NCBI GenBank assembly: GCA_035501575.1
Contig: DATJVZ010000198.1
Span: forward strand, 1-12,010
Reading direction: 5' to 3'
From: JAFAGX01 sp035501575
Lineage (GTDB): Bacteria > Acidobacteriota > Terriglobia > Terriglobales > Acidobacteriaceae
DNA: 12,010 nucleotides
Part shown: positions 5,180 to 12,009 of the stretch, in pieces
How positions within the stretch are numbered: position 1 is the stretch's first letter
Layout: each line of letters opens with the position of its first letter
Made by a program: the position numbers and the translations under genes
Notes under the pieces: model-generated
What the model was told of the DNA's origin: nothing
Database searches by the model: none
What the model saw: only the letters and a program-made list of their open reading frames with translations

Positions 5180-6880
5180 ATGGCCGATCGTACCGAATCT
5201 AGCTCGCCCTCTGTTGCCACCGTGCTCGAGACCCGCGTCGATGCAACCTCTGCCCGCTTTGAGGCCAATATGCGCTTTCTGGCAGACCTGGTCTCGAATC
5301 TACGCAACCAAGAAGAGAAAATCCGCGAGGGCGGCGGGCAGAAAGCGGTGGAAAGCCAGCACAGCAAGGGCCGGCTTACGGCCAGGGAGCGCATCCAGCT
5401 GCTGCTCGATCCCGGCACCTTTTTTGAAATCGGTGCCTATGCGGCCTTTGGCATGTATCAGGATTGGGGAGGTGCAGCGGGAGCCGGCGTCGTCACCGGG
5501 CTGGGGCGCATCCATACCCGGCTGGTGATGATCATCGCCAATGACGCCACGGTAAAAGCCGGCGCTTTCTTCCCCATGACCTCGAAGAAGGTGATTCGAG
5601 CCCAGACCATTGCCATGGAGAATCGGGTTCCGACGATCTATCTGGTCGACTCCGCCGGTGTGTTTCTGCCTTTGCAGGAAGATGTATTCCCCGATACCGA
5701 CGACTTCGGCCGGGTGTTTCGCAACAACGCCATCATGTCGGCCATGGGCGTTCCCCAGATCGCAGCCATCATGGGCATGTGTGTCGCCGGCGGCGGCTAT
5801 CTCCCCGTGATGTGCGACCACGTCCTGATGACCGACGGGAGCGGACTTTTCCTCGCCGGTCCAGCCCTGGTGCAGGCGGCCATCGGGCAGAAGATCTCTG
5901 CCGAGGAATTGGGCGGAGCCGCCATGCATTCCGCCATCAGCGGCACGGTCGACTTTCGCGAATCCAATGATGAAGCCTGTCTGGCGCGCATTCGCGGCAT
6001 TGTGGAGAAGTGGGGCTATCGCCGGCAATCTCCTTGGGACCGCAAGAAGCCCCAGGATCCGGCTCTGGCGGCGGAGGAGATTTACGGCATTTATGATTCC
6101 TCCCCGGCCCGTCCCTACGACATGAAGGAAATCCTGGCGCGCATTGTCGATGGCAGCCGCTTCGATGAATACAAGGCGGAGTACGGGAAGACCCTGCTCT
6201 GTGGCTACGCGCGCATCGGAGGCTTTGCCGTCGGTATCGTCGCCAACCAAAAACTGCATGCGCAAGCGATCGACCACGAAGGCCACAAACGAATGGAGTT
6301 CGGAGGGGTAATTTACACCGAGTCGGCAGAGAAGGCCGCCCGCTTCATCATGGACTGCAACCAAAACCTGATTCCGCTGGTTTTCTTCCACGATGTGAAC
6401 GGGTTTATGGTGGGGCGCGAGGCGGAATGGACCGGCATTATCAAAGCCGGCGCCAAGATGGTCAATGCCGTGGCCAATTCGGTCGTGCCGAAAATTACCG
6501 TCATCATCGGCGGCTCCTTCGGCGCCGGCCACTACGCCATGTGCGGCAAAGCCTACGACCCACGATTTGTGTTTGCCTGGCCGACCGCTCGCTACGCGGT
6601 CATGAGCGGAGAGTCGGCGGCGGGAACGCTGCTCGAAATCAAGATTAAGCAGCTCGAACGCAACGGCAAGCAGCTTAGCGAGGAAGAAAAGAGAGAGCTG
6701 TATGAGTCGGTGCGGCAAACCTACGAGGAGCAAACCGACCCTCGCTATGGGGCGGCGCGATTGTGGATCGACAAGATCATCGATCCCATGGAAACTCGGG
6801 AGGCGATCATCCAGGCGCTCGAAGCGGCCGCCTTAAATCCCGAGGTCGCCGAATTCAAAGTGGGAGTGCTGCAGACGTGA
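5180..6880 (+). CDS. Acyl-CoA carboxylase beta subunit, methylcrotonyl-CoA carboxylase type
   Basis: A 566-residue biotin-dependent carboxyltransferase that moves CO2 from carboxybiotin to an acyl-CoA. Both crotonase-like halves are complete. The N-terminal half (about 60-275) carries GGGQKA...GRLTARERI, ANDATVKAGAFFP and the oxyanion segment CVAGGGYLPVM (201-211). The C-terminal half (about 310-550) carries YGIYD, DGSRFDEYK, the EFGGVIYTESA stretch, GGSFGAGHYAMCGKAYDPR (444-462) and the MCC-type ending ARLWIDKIIDPMETR. The MCC-like cysteine-glycine stretch and this tail favour methylcrotonyl-CoA over propionyl-CoA carboxylase. The next genes encode the following two leucine-pathway enzymes, which supports this. 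The beta subunit needs a biotinylated alpha subunit, and none is in the window. The ATG at 5180 was chosen because it gives the usual family N-terminus; the frame is open back into the B12 gene, but that would create a long unrelated extension. Resembles the Bacteroidetes-style form from memory. Confidence 0.9.
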   Translation: MADRTESSSPSVATVLETRVDATSARFEANMRFLADLVSNLRNQEEKIREGGGQKAVESQHSKGRLTARERIQLLLDPGTFFEIGAYAAFGMYQDWGGAAGAGVVTGLGRIHTRLVMIIANDATVKAGAFFPMTSKKVIRAQTIAMENRVPTIYLVDSAGVFLPLQEDVFPDTDDFGRVFRNNAIMSAMGVPQIAAIMGMCVAGGGYLPVMCDHVLMTDGSGLFLAGPALVQAAIGQKISAEELGGAAMHSAISGTVDFRESNDEACLARIRGIVEKWGYRRQSPWDRKKPQDPALAAEEIYGIYDSSPARPYDMKEILARIVDGSRFDEYKAEYGKTLLCGYARIGGFAVGIVANQKLHAQAIDHEGHKRMEFGGVIYTESAEKAARFIMDCNQNLIPLVFFHDVNGFMVGREAEWTGIIKAGAKMVNAVANSVVPKITVIIGGSFGAGHYAMCGKAYDPRFVFAWPTARYAVMSGESAAGTLLEIKIKQLERNGKQLSEEEKRELYESVRQTYEEQTDPRYGAARLWIDKIIDPMETREAIIQALEAAALNPEVAEFKVGVLQT

Positions 6881-6926
6881 ACGCTGGGCCGCAACCCAGG
6901 GAACAGATTCTTAAGCTGGTTTCTCG

Positions 6927-7805
6927 ATGGCTGAGACCGTCAAACTGATTGAATGTCCGCGCGATGCCTGGCAGGGACTGAAAGGACAGATACCCGCCCA
7001 TCTCAAAGTCGATTACTTGCAGGCCTTAATCAGCGCGGGGTTTAAACACATCGACGCGGTTTCCTTTGTTTCCCCCAAGGCTGTGCCCCAGATGGCCGAC
7101 TCCGAAGAGGTCTTGCAGGAGCTCGATCCGCCCGACGATGTGGAGATCATCGGCATCGTGGTCAACGACAAAGGCGCGGAGCGAGCCATCCGGACCAACG
7201 CCGTCAGCACCCTGGGATTTCCTTATTCGGTTTCCCCGACATTCCTTGGCAACAACCAACACCAAACGCTCGAAGAAGCGATCGACGAGCTCGAGAAGAT
7301 CAAGGGCAGAGCGGGGGACTCGGGCGTCGACTTGGTCGTCTATATTTCGATGGCCTTCGGCAATCCTTATGGAGACGAGTGGAGCGCTCAAGAGGTCGTC
7401 GATGCCATCGAAATTCTGGAATCCTGTGATATTCACACCATCTCACTCGCCGACACCGTAGGGATTGCCGGACCCGACAAGATTCGTGAGCTGGTCGCCA
7501 CCGTCGTGGCCAAGTACGACTATCTGGAAATCGGGGTGCACCTGCATAGCCGCCCCGAGGACGCAGCCACCAAGGTCGCCGCTGCCTACGAGGCCGGCTG
7601 TCATCGCTTCGATTCCGTGATCGGCGGCTTGGGGGGCTGCCCGTTTGCCCAGGACGCTCTCGTCGGCAATATTGCGACCGAGACCGTGCTTGAAACTTTG
7701 AAGAGCCGGGGCGCCGTCTTGCCCCCGCTCAAGCCGCTCGATGTCTTAATGCGAGCCACGGCGGAGATCGGACTGCGATACGCGAGCTCGCAGGCGGCAG
7801 ATTGA
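6927..7805 (+). CDS. Hydroxymethylglutaryl-CoA lyase, divergent form
   Basis: A 292-residue TIM-barrel lyase that splits HMG-CoA into acetoacetate and acetyl-CoA, the last step of leucine breakdown. Against the well-studied human enzyme it keeps the catalytic Arg-Asp pair (Arg12-Asp13), the conserved Asp of SLADT (Asp176), the metal-binding HxH (His205, His207), the flexible-loop Cys238 in GGLGGCPFAQ and the metal ligand Asn248 in GN-ATE. Differences are notable: the usual VGPRDGLQNE is CPRDAWQGL, the active-site Glu72 equivalent is Asp43 (IDAVSFVSP), and VHCHD is VHLHS. These features recall the Bacteroidetes-type lyase (IECPRDAMQG, from memory), so function is still likely. Related HMGL-like enzymes (isopropylmalate or homocitrate synthases) lack this cysteine loop. 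It follows the carboxylase by 46 bases and precedes the hydratase by 11, consistent with one operon. No good Shine-Dalgarno is seen at the ATG. Confidence 0.85.
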   Translation: MAETVKLIECPRDAWQGLKGQIPAHLKVDYLQALISAGFKHIDAVSFVSPKAVPQMADSEEVLQELDPPDDVEIIGIVVNDKGAERAIRTNAVSTLGFPYSVSPTFLGNNQHQTLEEAIDELEKIKGRAGDSGVDLVVYISMAFGNPYGDEWSAQEVVDAIEILESCDIHTISLADTVGIAGPDKIRELVATVVAKYDYLEIGVHLHSRPEDAATKVAAAYEAGCHRFDSVIGGLGGCPFAQDALVGNIATETVLETLKSRGAVLPPLKPLDVLMRATAEIGLRYASSQAAD

Positions 7806-7816
7806 ACTGAGCGGGA

Positions 7817-8599
7817 ATGAACTATAAAACCATCGAGGTCGGGAGTGCTTCCGGGGTCGCCACGGTTACCCTGAATCGACCGGAAAAGCGCAATGCGATC
7901 AGCTACGAGCTCATTGAGGAGCTGCTGACGGCCCTGGCCCAAGTGGCTGCCTCGCCGGCGCTGGTTCTGGTTTTGACCGGACACGGGAAGGCTTTCTGCT
8001 CGGGCATGGATCTTGAGAATCTCAAAGCGCTTCTGGGACGATCGGCTGCGGAGAACGAGAAGGATTCCGAGACCATGGCCCGGCTTTTTCGGTCCCTGGC
8101 GGAGTTCCCGAAGCCGACGATTGCGGCGGTGAACGGAGCAGCTTTGGCGGGAGGCTGCGGCCTGGCGACGCTGTGCGATTTTACCCTGGCTGTGCCGGAG
8201 GCAAAATTCGGCTACACGGAAGTTCGCATCGGTTTTGTTCCCGCCATCGTCTCCACTTTTCTCGTGCGCCAGGTTGGCGAAAAATTGGCGCGCGAGTTGC
8301 TGCTGACCGGGAAAATCATCAGCGCCGAAGAGGCTCACCGCTTGGGCATGGTCAACGAGATTGTAGCTCCCGAACTGCTGCTCGCGCGGGCTCGCGAATT
8401 AGCCGACCAGTTGCTCGACAATAGCCCGGTGTCGATTGCGGCCACCAAGCGCCTGCTGGCGGAATATGTTCGCGGCGAACGTGACGCCCAGATCCGAACT
8501 GCGGTGCGGGAAAATGCTCGCATCCGGGAGACCCAGGACTTTCGCGAAGGGGTCACATCGTTCCTCGAAAAGCGCAAACCGCGCTGGAGCGGCAAATGA
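7817..8599 (+). CDS. Enoyl-CoA hydratase family, methylglutaconyl-CoA hydratase (LiuC-like)
   Basis: A 260-residue crotonase-fold enzyme predicted to hydrate 3-methylglutaconyl-CoA to HMG-CoA, between the carboxylase and lyase steps encoded just upstream. It has the oxyanion segments AFCSGMDL (59-66) and NGAALAGGCGLA (106-117). Of the two classical crotonase glutamates, the first (rat Glu144) is Gly115, while the second (Glu164) is kept as Glu135 in FGYTEVRIGFVPA. The Gly/Glu arrangement followed by PAIVSTFLVRQVG is typical of LiuC-like hydratases rather than of broad enoyl-CoA hydratases. C-terminal helices are complete (EGVTSFLEKRKPRW). It starts 11 bases after the lyase stop and its own stop overlaps the thioesterase ATG (ATGA), so translation is probably coupled. 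A generic enoyl-CoA hydratase/isomerase role is the alternative. Confidence 0.85.
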   Translation: MNYKTIEVGSASGVATVTLNRPEKRNAISYELIEELLTALAQVAASPALVLVLTGHGKAFCSGMDLENLKALLGRSAAENEKDSETMARLFRSLAEFPKPTIAAVNGAALAGGCGLATLCDFTLAVPEAKFGYTEVRIGFVPAIVSTFLVRQVGEKLARELLLTGKIISAEEAHRLGMVNEIVAPELLLARARELADQLLDNSPVSIAATKRLLAEYVRGERDAQIRTAVRENARIRETQDFREGVTSFLEKRKPRWSGK

Positions 8600-9030
8600 G
8601 CGGGGCGACTCAGGCTCCCGTGGTTTCCGAGAGCCGTTTGCGGGTGCGCTACGCCGAAACCGATCAAATGGGCTTCGTCTATCATGCCAATCATTTTGTC
8701 TGGTTCGAAGTGGGCCGGGTGGAGTTGTTGCGGCAGTTGGGATTCTCCTACCGCGAGATGGAGCAGCAGGATCATTGTCATCTCGCCGTGGTCGAGGCGT
8801 GTTGCCGTTACCGGGCTCCCGCCGTCTACGATGAAGAAATCATCGTGCGAACCAGCATCAAGAACCTTCGCCGGTCGGTAATCCACTTCGGCTACCAATT
8901 GTTGCGGGCCGTGAATCAGGAGCTGATCGCCGAGGGCGAGACCACCCATTTTGCGCTGAATGAGGAGAAAAAAGTCACGAACTTTCCCGAGAAGTACCGG
9001 AAAGTCCTGCGGGAGGCCATGGGAAAATAG
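8596..9030 (+). CDS. Acyl-CoA thioesterase, YbgC/4-hydroxybenzoyl-CoA type (hotdog fold)
   Basis: A 144-residue single hotdog-fold thioesterase. The family signature is VRYAETDQMGFVYHANHFVWFE (18-38 region), with Asp23 as the likely catalytic residue and Tyr29-His30 in the conserved YHANH segment. The long helix (FEVGRVELLRQLG) and the beta sheet are complete, and length is typical. It releases free acids from acyl-CoAs in the cytoplasm; chain specificity is not readable. Its start overlaps the hydratase stop by four bases (ATGA), so the two are likely co-translated. In many Gram-negatives YbgC sits with tol-pal genes; none is here, and the coupling instead suggests relief of acyl-CoA build-up or CoA recycling in the leucine/branched-chain route. 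That role is inference. Confidence 0.88.
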   Translation: MSGATQAPVVSESRLRVRYAETDQMGFVYHANHFVWFEVGRVELLRQLGFSYREMEQQDHCHLAVVEACCRYRAPAVYDEEIIVRTSIKNLRRSVIHFGYQLLRAVNQELIAEGETTHFALNEEKKVTNFPEKYRKVLREAMGK

Positions 9031-9042
9031 CAGGTCGGGGGC

Positions 9043-9080
9043 AGTGCCGCCGCCGGGGCACTTCTCAGCCGGACCGAGAA
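9043..9080 (+). terminator. Tandem small hairpins between thioesterase and hutH
   Basis: AGTGCC at 9043-9048 pairs with GGCACT at 9057-9062 (8-nt loop), and TTCTC at 9062-9066 can pair with GAGAA at 9076-9080; the two share one base. They lie 12 bases after the thioesterase stop and before the hutH start, without a T-run. They may mark a transcript end or attenuate read-through into hutH. Confidence 0.3.
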
Positions 9081-9092
9081 CTGGAACCTAAC

Positions 9093-10649
9093 TTGCAAGC
9101 GCTTCACATCAACGGTAACGACCTCACCCCGGAGGCCGTCGAAGAAGTTGCCTTCCACCATCGGGCGGTGCTGCTCGCTCCCGACGCCCGCATGGGAGTC
9201 GAGCGGGCGCGGCGCGTGGTCGATTCGCTGGTCGCCACCAACCAAGTTTCCTACGCGATCACCACCGGCGTCGGCAAGCTGGCCGATGTCCGCATTTCCG
9301 GCGACCAGATCCGCGACCTGCAGGTCAACCTGGTGCGCTCCCACGCCGTCGGAGTGGGCGAGCCACTCGCGATCGGCGAGGTCAGGGCCATGATGCTGTT
9401 GCGGGCCCATTCGCTGGCCAAAGGGTATTCGGGGGTGCGAACCGCGGTGATCGACCGGCTTTGCGAAATGCTCAATCGCGGGGTTACGCCGCTGGTCCCA
9501 TCGCAAGGCAGCGTAGGGGCAAGCGGTGATCTGGCGCCACTGGCCCACCTGGCCCTGGCGCTGATTGGAGAAGGTGAATGCCTTGAGGAGGGAACGACGC
9601 GCATTTCGGCAGCCGAGGCCCTGCGCAAGGCGGACGTGAAGCCGCTGGTGCTCGAAGCCAAAGAAGCGGTTTCACTCATCAACGGCACCCAAGGCATGCT
9701 GGCCATCGGAATCCTGGCCTTGCTCGCAGCCGAAATTCTGGCCGACTCGGCGGACGTCATCGGCGGCCTCACGCTCGACGCCCTGCGGGGCACCGACGTC
9801 GCGTTCGATGAGCGCATTCATCGGGTCCGGCCCTATCCCGGCCAACTGCGAACCGCCGCCAACCTCCGCAAGATGCTCGAAGGCAGCGCGATTCGCGAGT
9901 CCCATCGCGGTTGCAGCCGGGTGCAGGACGCGTATTCCTTGCGCTGTATGCCGCAGGTGCATGGCGCCGTGCGCGACACCGTCTCCCACTGCCGTGAAGT
10001 CTCGGAAATCGAGATCAATTCGGCGGTCGATAACCCCCTGGTGTTTGTCCGGACGGCACAAGCCACGGGCGGTCTCGGCTCCCCCGAACTGGCGGAAGGC
10101 GACATCCTATCGGGCGGCAACTTTCACGGTGAGCCCCTGGCCATGGTTCTGGATTTCTTGGGCATCGCGCTCAGCGCGCTCGCCGGGATTTCCGAGCGCC
10201 GTCTGGAGCGATTGGTGAATCCCTCACTCAATGAAGGGTTACCCCCGTTCCTGGCCGCGAGCGCCGGGTTGAACTCGGGCTTCATGATGCCCCAGGTCAC
10301 GGCCGCGGCGCTGGTCGGCGAAAACAAGGTACTGGCACATCCCGCCACCGTCGACTCGATCACGACCTCGGGGAATAAAGAAGATTACGTTTCGATGGGG
10401 ATGACAGCAGCGTTGAAACTGAAGCGGATTGTCGCCAATACGCGCAACGTGCTGGCCATCGAAGCCATGGCCGCGGCGCAGGCCCTCGACTTTCTCGCCC
10501 CTCTCAAGCCCGGCAAGCGCGGCCAGGCCGCCTATTCCGCCATCCGGTCGGTATGCCCTACGATGGACAAGGACCGCGTGATGTACGGAGATTTCGAGCG
10601 GATCGCACAGCTGATTTCGAGCGGCAAGCTGGCGCAGGTGTTGCTCTAG
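9093..10649 (+). CDS. hutH: Histidine ammonia-lyase
   Basis: A 518-residue MIO-dependent aromatic amino-acid lyase that deaminates histidine to urocanate, the first step of the Hut pathway. The self-cyclising Ala143-Ser144-Gly145 that forms the MIO cofactor is in GSVGASGDLAPLAHLAL. Catalytic residues match the Pseudomonas putida enzyme: Tyr54 (Tyr53), His84 (His83), Asn198 (Asn195), Gln278, Tyr281 and Arg284 (VQDAYSLR), Phe344 (Phe329) and Glu430 (Glu414). His84 and Glu430 favour histidine over phenylalanine or tyrosine lyases. Two oddities: the usual QEDHVSM is KEDYVSM here (Tyr432), and there is an extra stretch of about 14 residues between NPLVF and the GDILSGGNFHGEP segment. TTG 9093 is the only plausible start before conserved sequence and lacks a clear ribosome site. 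No hutU, hutI or hutG is nearby. Confidence 0.93.
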   Translation: MQALHINGNDLTPEAVEEVAFHHRAVLLAPDARMGVERARRVVDSLVATNQVSYAITTGVGKLADVRISGDQIRDLQVNLVRSHAVGVGEPLAIGEVRAMMLLRAHSLAKGYSGVRTAVIDRLCEMLNRGVTPLVPSQGSVGASGDLAPLAHLALALIGEGECLEEGTTRISAAEALRKADVKPLVLEAKEAVSLINGTQGMLAIGILALLAAEILADSADVIGGLTLDALRGTDVAFDERIHRVRPYPGQLRTAANLRKMLEGSAIRESHRGCSRVQDAYSLRCMPQVHGAVRDTVSHCREVSEIEINSAVDNPLVFVRTAQATGGLGSPELAEGDILSGGNFHGEPLAMVLDFLGIALSALAGISERRLERLVNPSLNEGLPPFLAASAGLNSGFMMPQVTAAALVGENKVLAHPATVDSITTSGNKEDYVSMGMTAALKLKRIVANTRNVLAIEAMAAAQALDFLAPLKPGKRGQAAYSAIRSVCPTMDKDRVMYGDFERIAQLISSGKLAQVLL

Positions 10650-10691
10650 CCGCCGAGAACAACCGGTCTCCCCGATCGACGTCCTCCCAAC

Positions 10692-11276
10692 CTATCTGGG
10701 CTGGGCTTTTGCCGCGCTTCCGTCCAATGCCAGCCGGTCGGCAATCCCCTTCATGGCTTCGATGCAGAATGCGATGTGGGTTTCCAGGTCGAGGCCCATC
10801 TCGGCCGCCCCGTTTACTATGTCGGCCCGGCTCACGCTGCGAGCGAAGGCTTTGTCCTTCATCTTCTTTCGCACCGATTGGGCGTCGACTTCGGCCAGCG
10901 ACTTGCCGGGTTTCACCAGCGTCACGGCGGTAATGAATCCCGCGAGCTCGTCACAGGCGAACAGGGCTTTTTCCATTGGAGTATCCCGGGTCACGCCGGT
11001 GTATTCCGCGTGCGAGAGAATGGCGCGGCGGATCTTCTCCGGCCAGCCGCGCGCTTCTAAAATTTCGTTGCCCTTGTAGGGGTGGTCGGCGAGGCTGGGG
11101 TATCTTTCATAATCGAAATCGTGCAGCAGGGCAACCACGCCCCACAACTCCTCGTTGTCCCCGAATTTTCTGGCGTACGCCCGCATACACGCCTCGACTG
11201 CCAAGGCATGCCGGCGCAGGCTTTCCGACTGGGTGAACTCAATTAGTAAACACCACGCCGCTTCGCGATCATGCAT
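10692..11276 (-). CDS. HD-domain phosphohydrolase
   Basis: A 194-residue HD-superfamily protein, a metal-dependent phosphohydrolase family acting on nucleotides or phosphodiesters. The metal ligands appear in order: His23 (RRHALAVEA), His52-Asp53 (ALLHDFDYERYP), His65 in DHPYKGNEIL, His89 (AILSHAEY) and Asp109 (ALFACDELAG). The DHPYKGNEILEARGWPE segment is typical of the HDIG-type subgroup often annotated as 'HD domain-containing protein'; the true substrate is unknown. The ATG at 11276 was chosen because it begins conserved sequence (MHDREAAWCLLIEFT) and has an AGGGGC-like ribosome site about 7 nt upstream; the frame is open to 11411 but those 45 residues are Arg-rich and not protein-like. 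It converges on hutH (42-base gap) and diverges from the XRE gene (196-base gap). Confidence 0.85.
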   Translation of the reverse strand: MHDREAAWCLLIEFTQSESLRRHALAVEACMRAYARKFGDNEELWGVVALLHDFDYERYPSLADHPYKGNEILEARGWPEKIRRAILSHAEYTGVTRDTPMEKALFACDELAGFITAVTLVKPGKSLAEVDAQSVRKKMKDKAFARSVSRADIVNGAAEMGLDLETHIAFCIEAMKGIADRLALDGSAAKAQPR

Positions 11277-11360
11277 GACTTTGCCCCTGTATTCTCCTGC
11301 ATTTTCGCGGGGTCGATCTCGTCTTTGCCAATATCGATGCCCTCGGCCCCGAGATTTCGC

Positions 11361-11390
11361 TTGACTTCCACAGCCTTTGTACCGCAGATT
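11361..11390 (+). promoter_or_regulatory. Candidate weak promoter for the XRE regulator
   Basis: TTGACT at 11361-11366 (5/6 to the -35 consensus), an 18-nt spacer and CAGATT at 11385-11390 (weak -10) would transcribe toward the regulator at 11473. The inverted repeat at 11404-11440 would lie just downstream of the start site, a common operator position. Confidence 0.25.
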
Positions 11391-11403
11391 ACGACCCAGG
11401 TTC

Positions 11404-11440
11404 GAAACCAAGTGACTAGTTTGGTTCGGTCCTTGGTTTC
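11404..11440. promoter_or_regulatory. Inverted repeat, possible operator of the XRE regulator
   Basis: A perfect 9-bp inverted repeat, GAAACCAAG at 11404-11412 and CTTGGTTTC at 11432-11440, spans the divergent HD/XRE intergenic region. A third related element, TTGGTTC (11421-11427), lies between the arms. The position, 32 bases before the XRE start, suggests an autoregulatory operator. No direct evidence of binding. Confidence 0.4.
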
Positions 11441-11472
11441 AGGGAAGCCTGCTCTGGCTGCTCCCACACCTG

Positions 11473-12009
11473 ATGGCCACCACACTCGCTCCTGTAGATT
11501 CCCGAGAAGTTGTCCGCTGCGATAGCTGCTTGCTGGTGCAGTTCCGCACCATCAACAATCTATGCCGCCGCTGCCGTACTTCCCTAGACGAAGACGAACC
11601 CGAAGTAGTCTCCCTACCGCCTGCGCCGCGGATGATGCCCATGCATCACGGACCCCGCCATTTGAACCTGGCGGCTTCGATCCGCTCCGTGCGCTTGCGC
11701 AACGGGCTGAGCCAACGGCAACTGGCAGCACGCATGTCGGTGCCGCGGACTTACGTCTCAAAGATCGAGAACGAGAAAGCCACGCCAACGCTCTTCTCCC
11801 TGGAGCGCCTGGCCAACGCCCTCGGCGTCAGTGTTCCGGATTTGCTCAGCGGCGGCGAACGCAACCGCCAGGAGGAGATCCGCGAGCTCATCCAAGATCC
11901 GTTCATCACGGCCCTGCTGCCCTTTGTCTCTCACCTGAATGGAATGCAGATGTCGAGCATCCTCACTCAGGTGCGGGATCTGACGGTACGGCCGCGAAGG
12001 AGTGCCTGA
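11473..12009 (+). CDS. XRE-family transcriptional regulator with N-terminal zinc-ribbon-like Cys motif
   Basis: A 178-residue DNA-binding protein. Residues 67-125 form a Cro/C1-type helix-turn-helix (LAASIRSVRLRNGLSQRQLA, then VPRTYVSKIENEKATPTLFSLERLANALGVSV). Before it are two Cys pairs, Cys16/Cys19 (CDSC) and Cys31/Cys34 (CRRC), spaced like a small zinc ribbon or redox-responsive site. The C-terminal 50 residues are helical with no recognised ligand-binding domain. The start at ATG 11473 keeps the whole Cys motif; no Shine-Dalgarno is seen. The stop TGA is at 12007-12009, at the window edge, so the gene is complete. Similar Cys-HTH proteins are recalled from Acidobacteria. Targets are unknown; the inverted repeat just upstream suggests it may regulate itself and perhaps the divergent HD gene. 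Confidence 0.88.
   Translation: MATTLAPVDSREVVRCDSCLLVQFRTINNLCRRCRTSLDEDEPEVVSLPPAPRMMPMHHGPRHLNLAASIRSVRLRNGLSQRQLAARMSVPRTYVSKIENEKATPTLFSLERLANALGVSVPDLLSGGERNRQEEIRELIQDPFITALLPFVSHLNGMQMSSILTQVRDLTVRPRRSA

Noticed and set aside
5300..6733. 477-codon minus-strand open frame opposite the carboxylase
   Set aside because: Antisense shadow of a highly conserved enzyme; His/Gly/Arg-rich translation without domain features.
6884..6899. CTGGG/CCCAG hairpin between carboxylase and lyase
   Set aside because: Only 5 bp, no T-run, and the gene order argues for read-through.
10650..10691. Search for a bidirectional terminator between convergent hutH and HD genes
   Set aside because: No convincing stem-loop or T-run is visible in these 42 bases.
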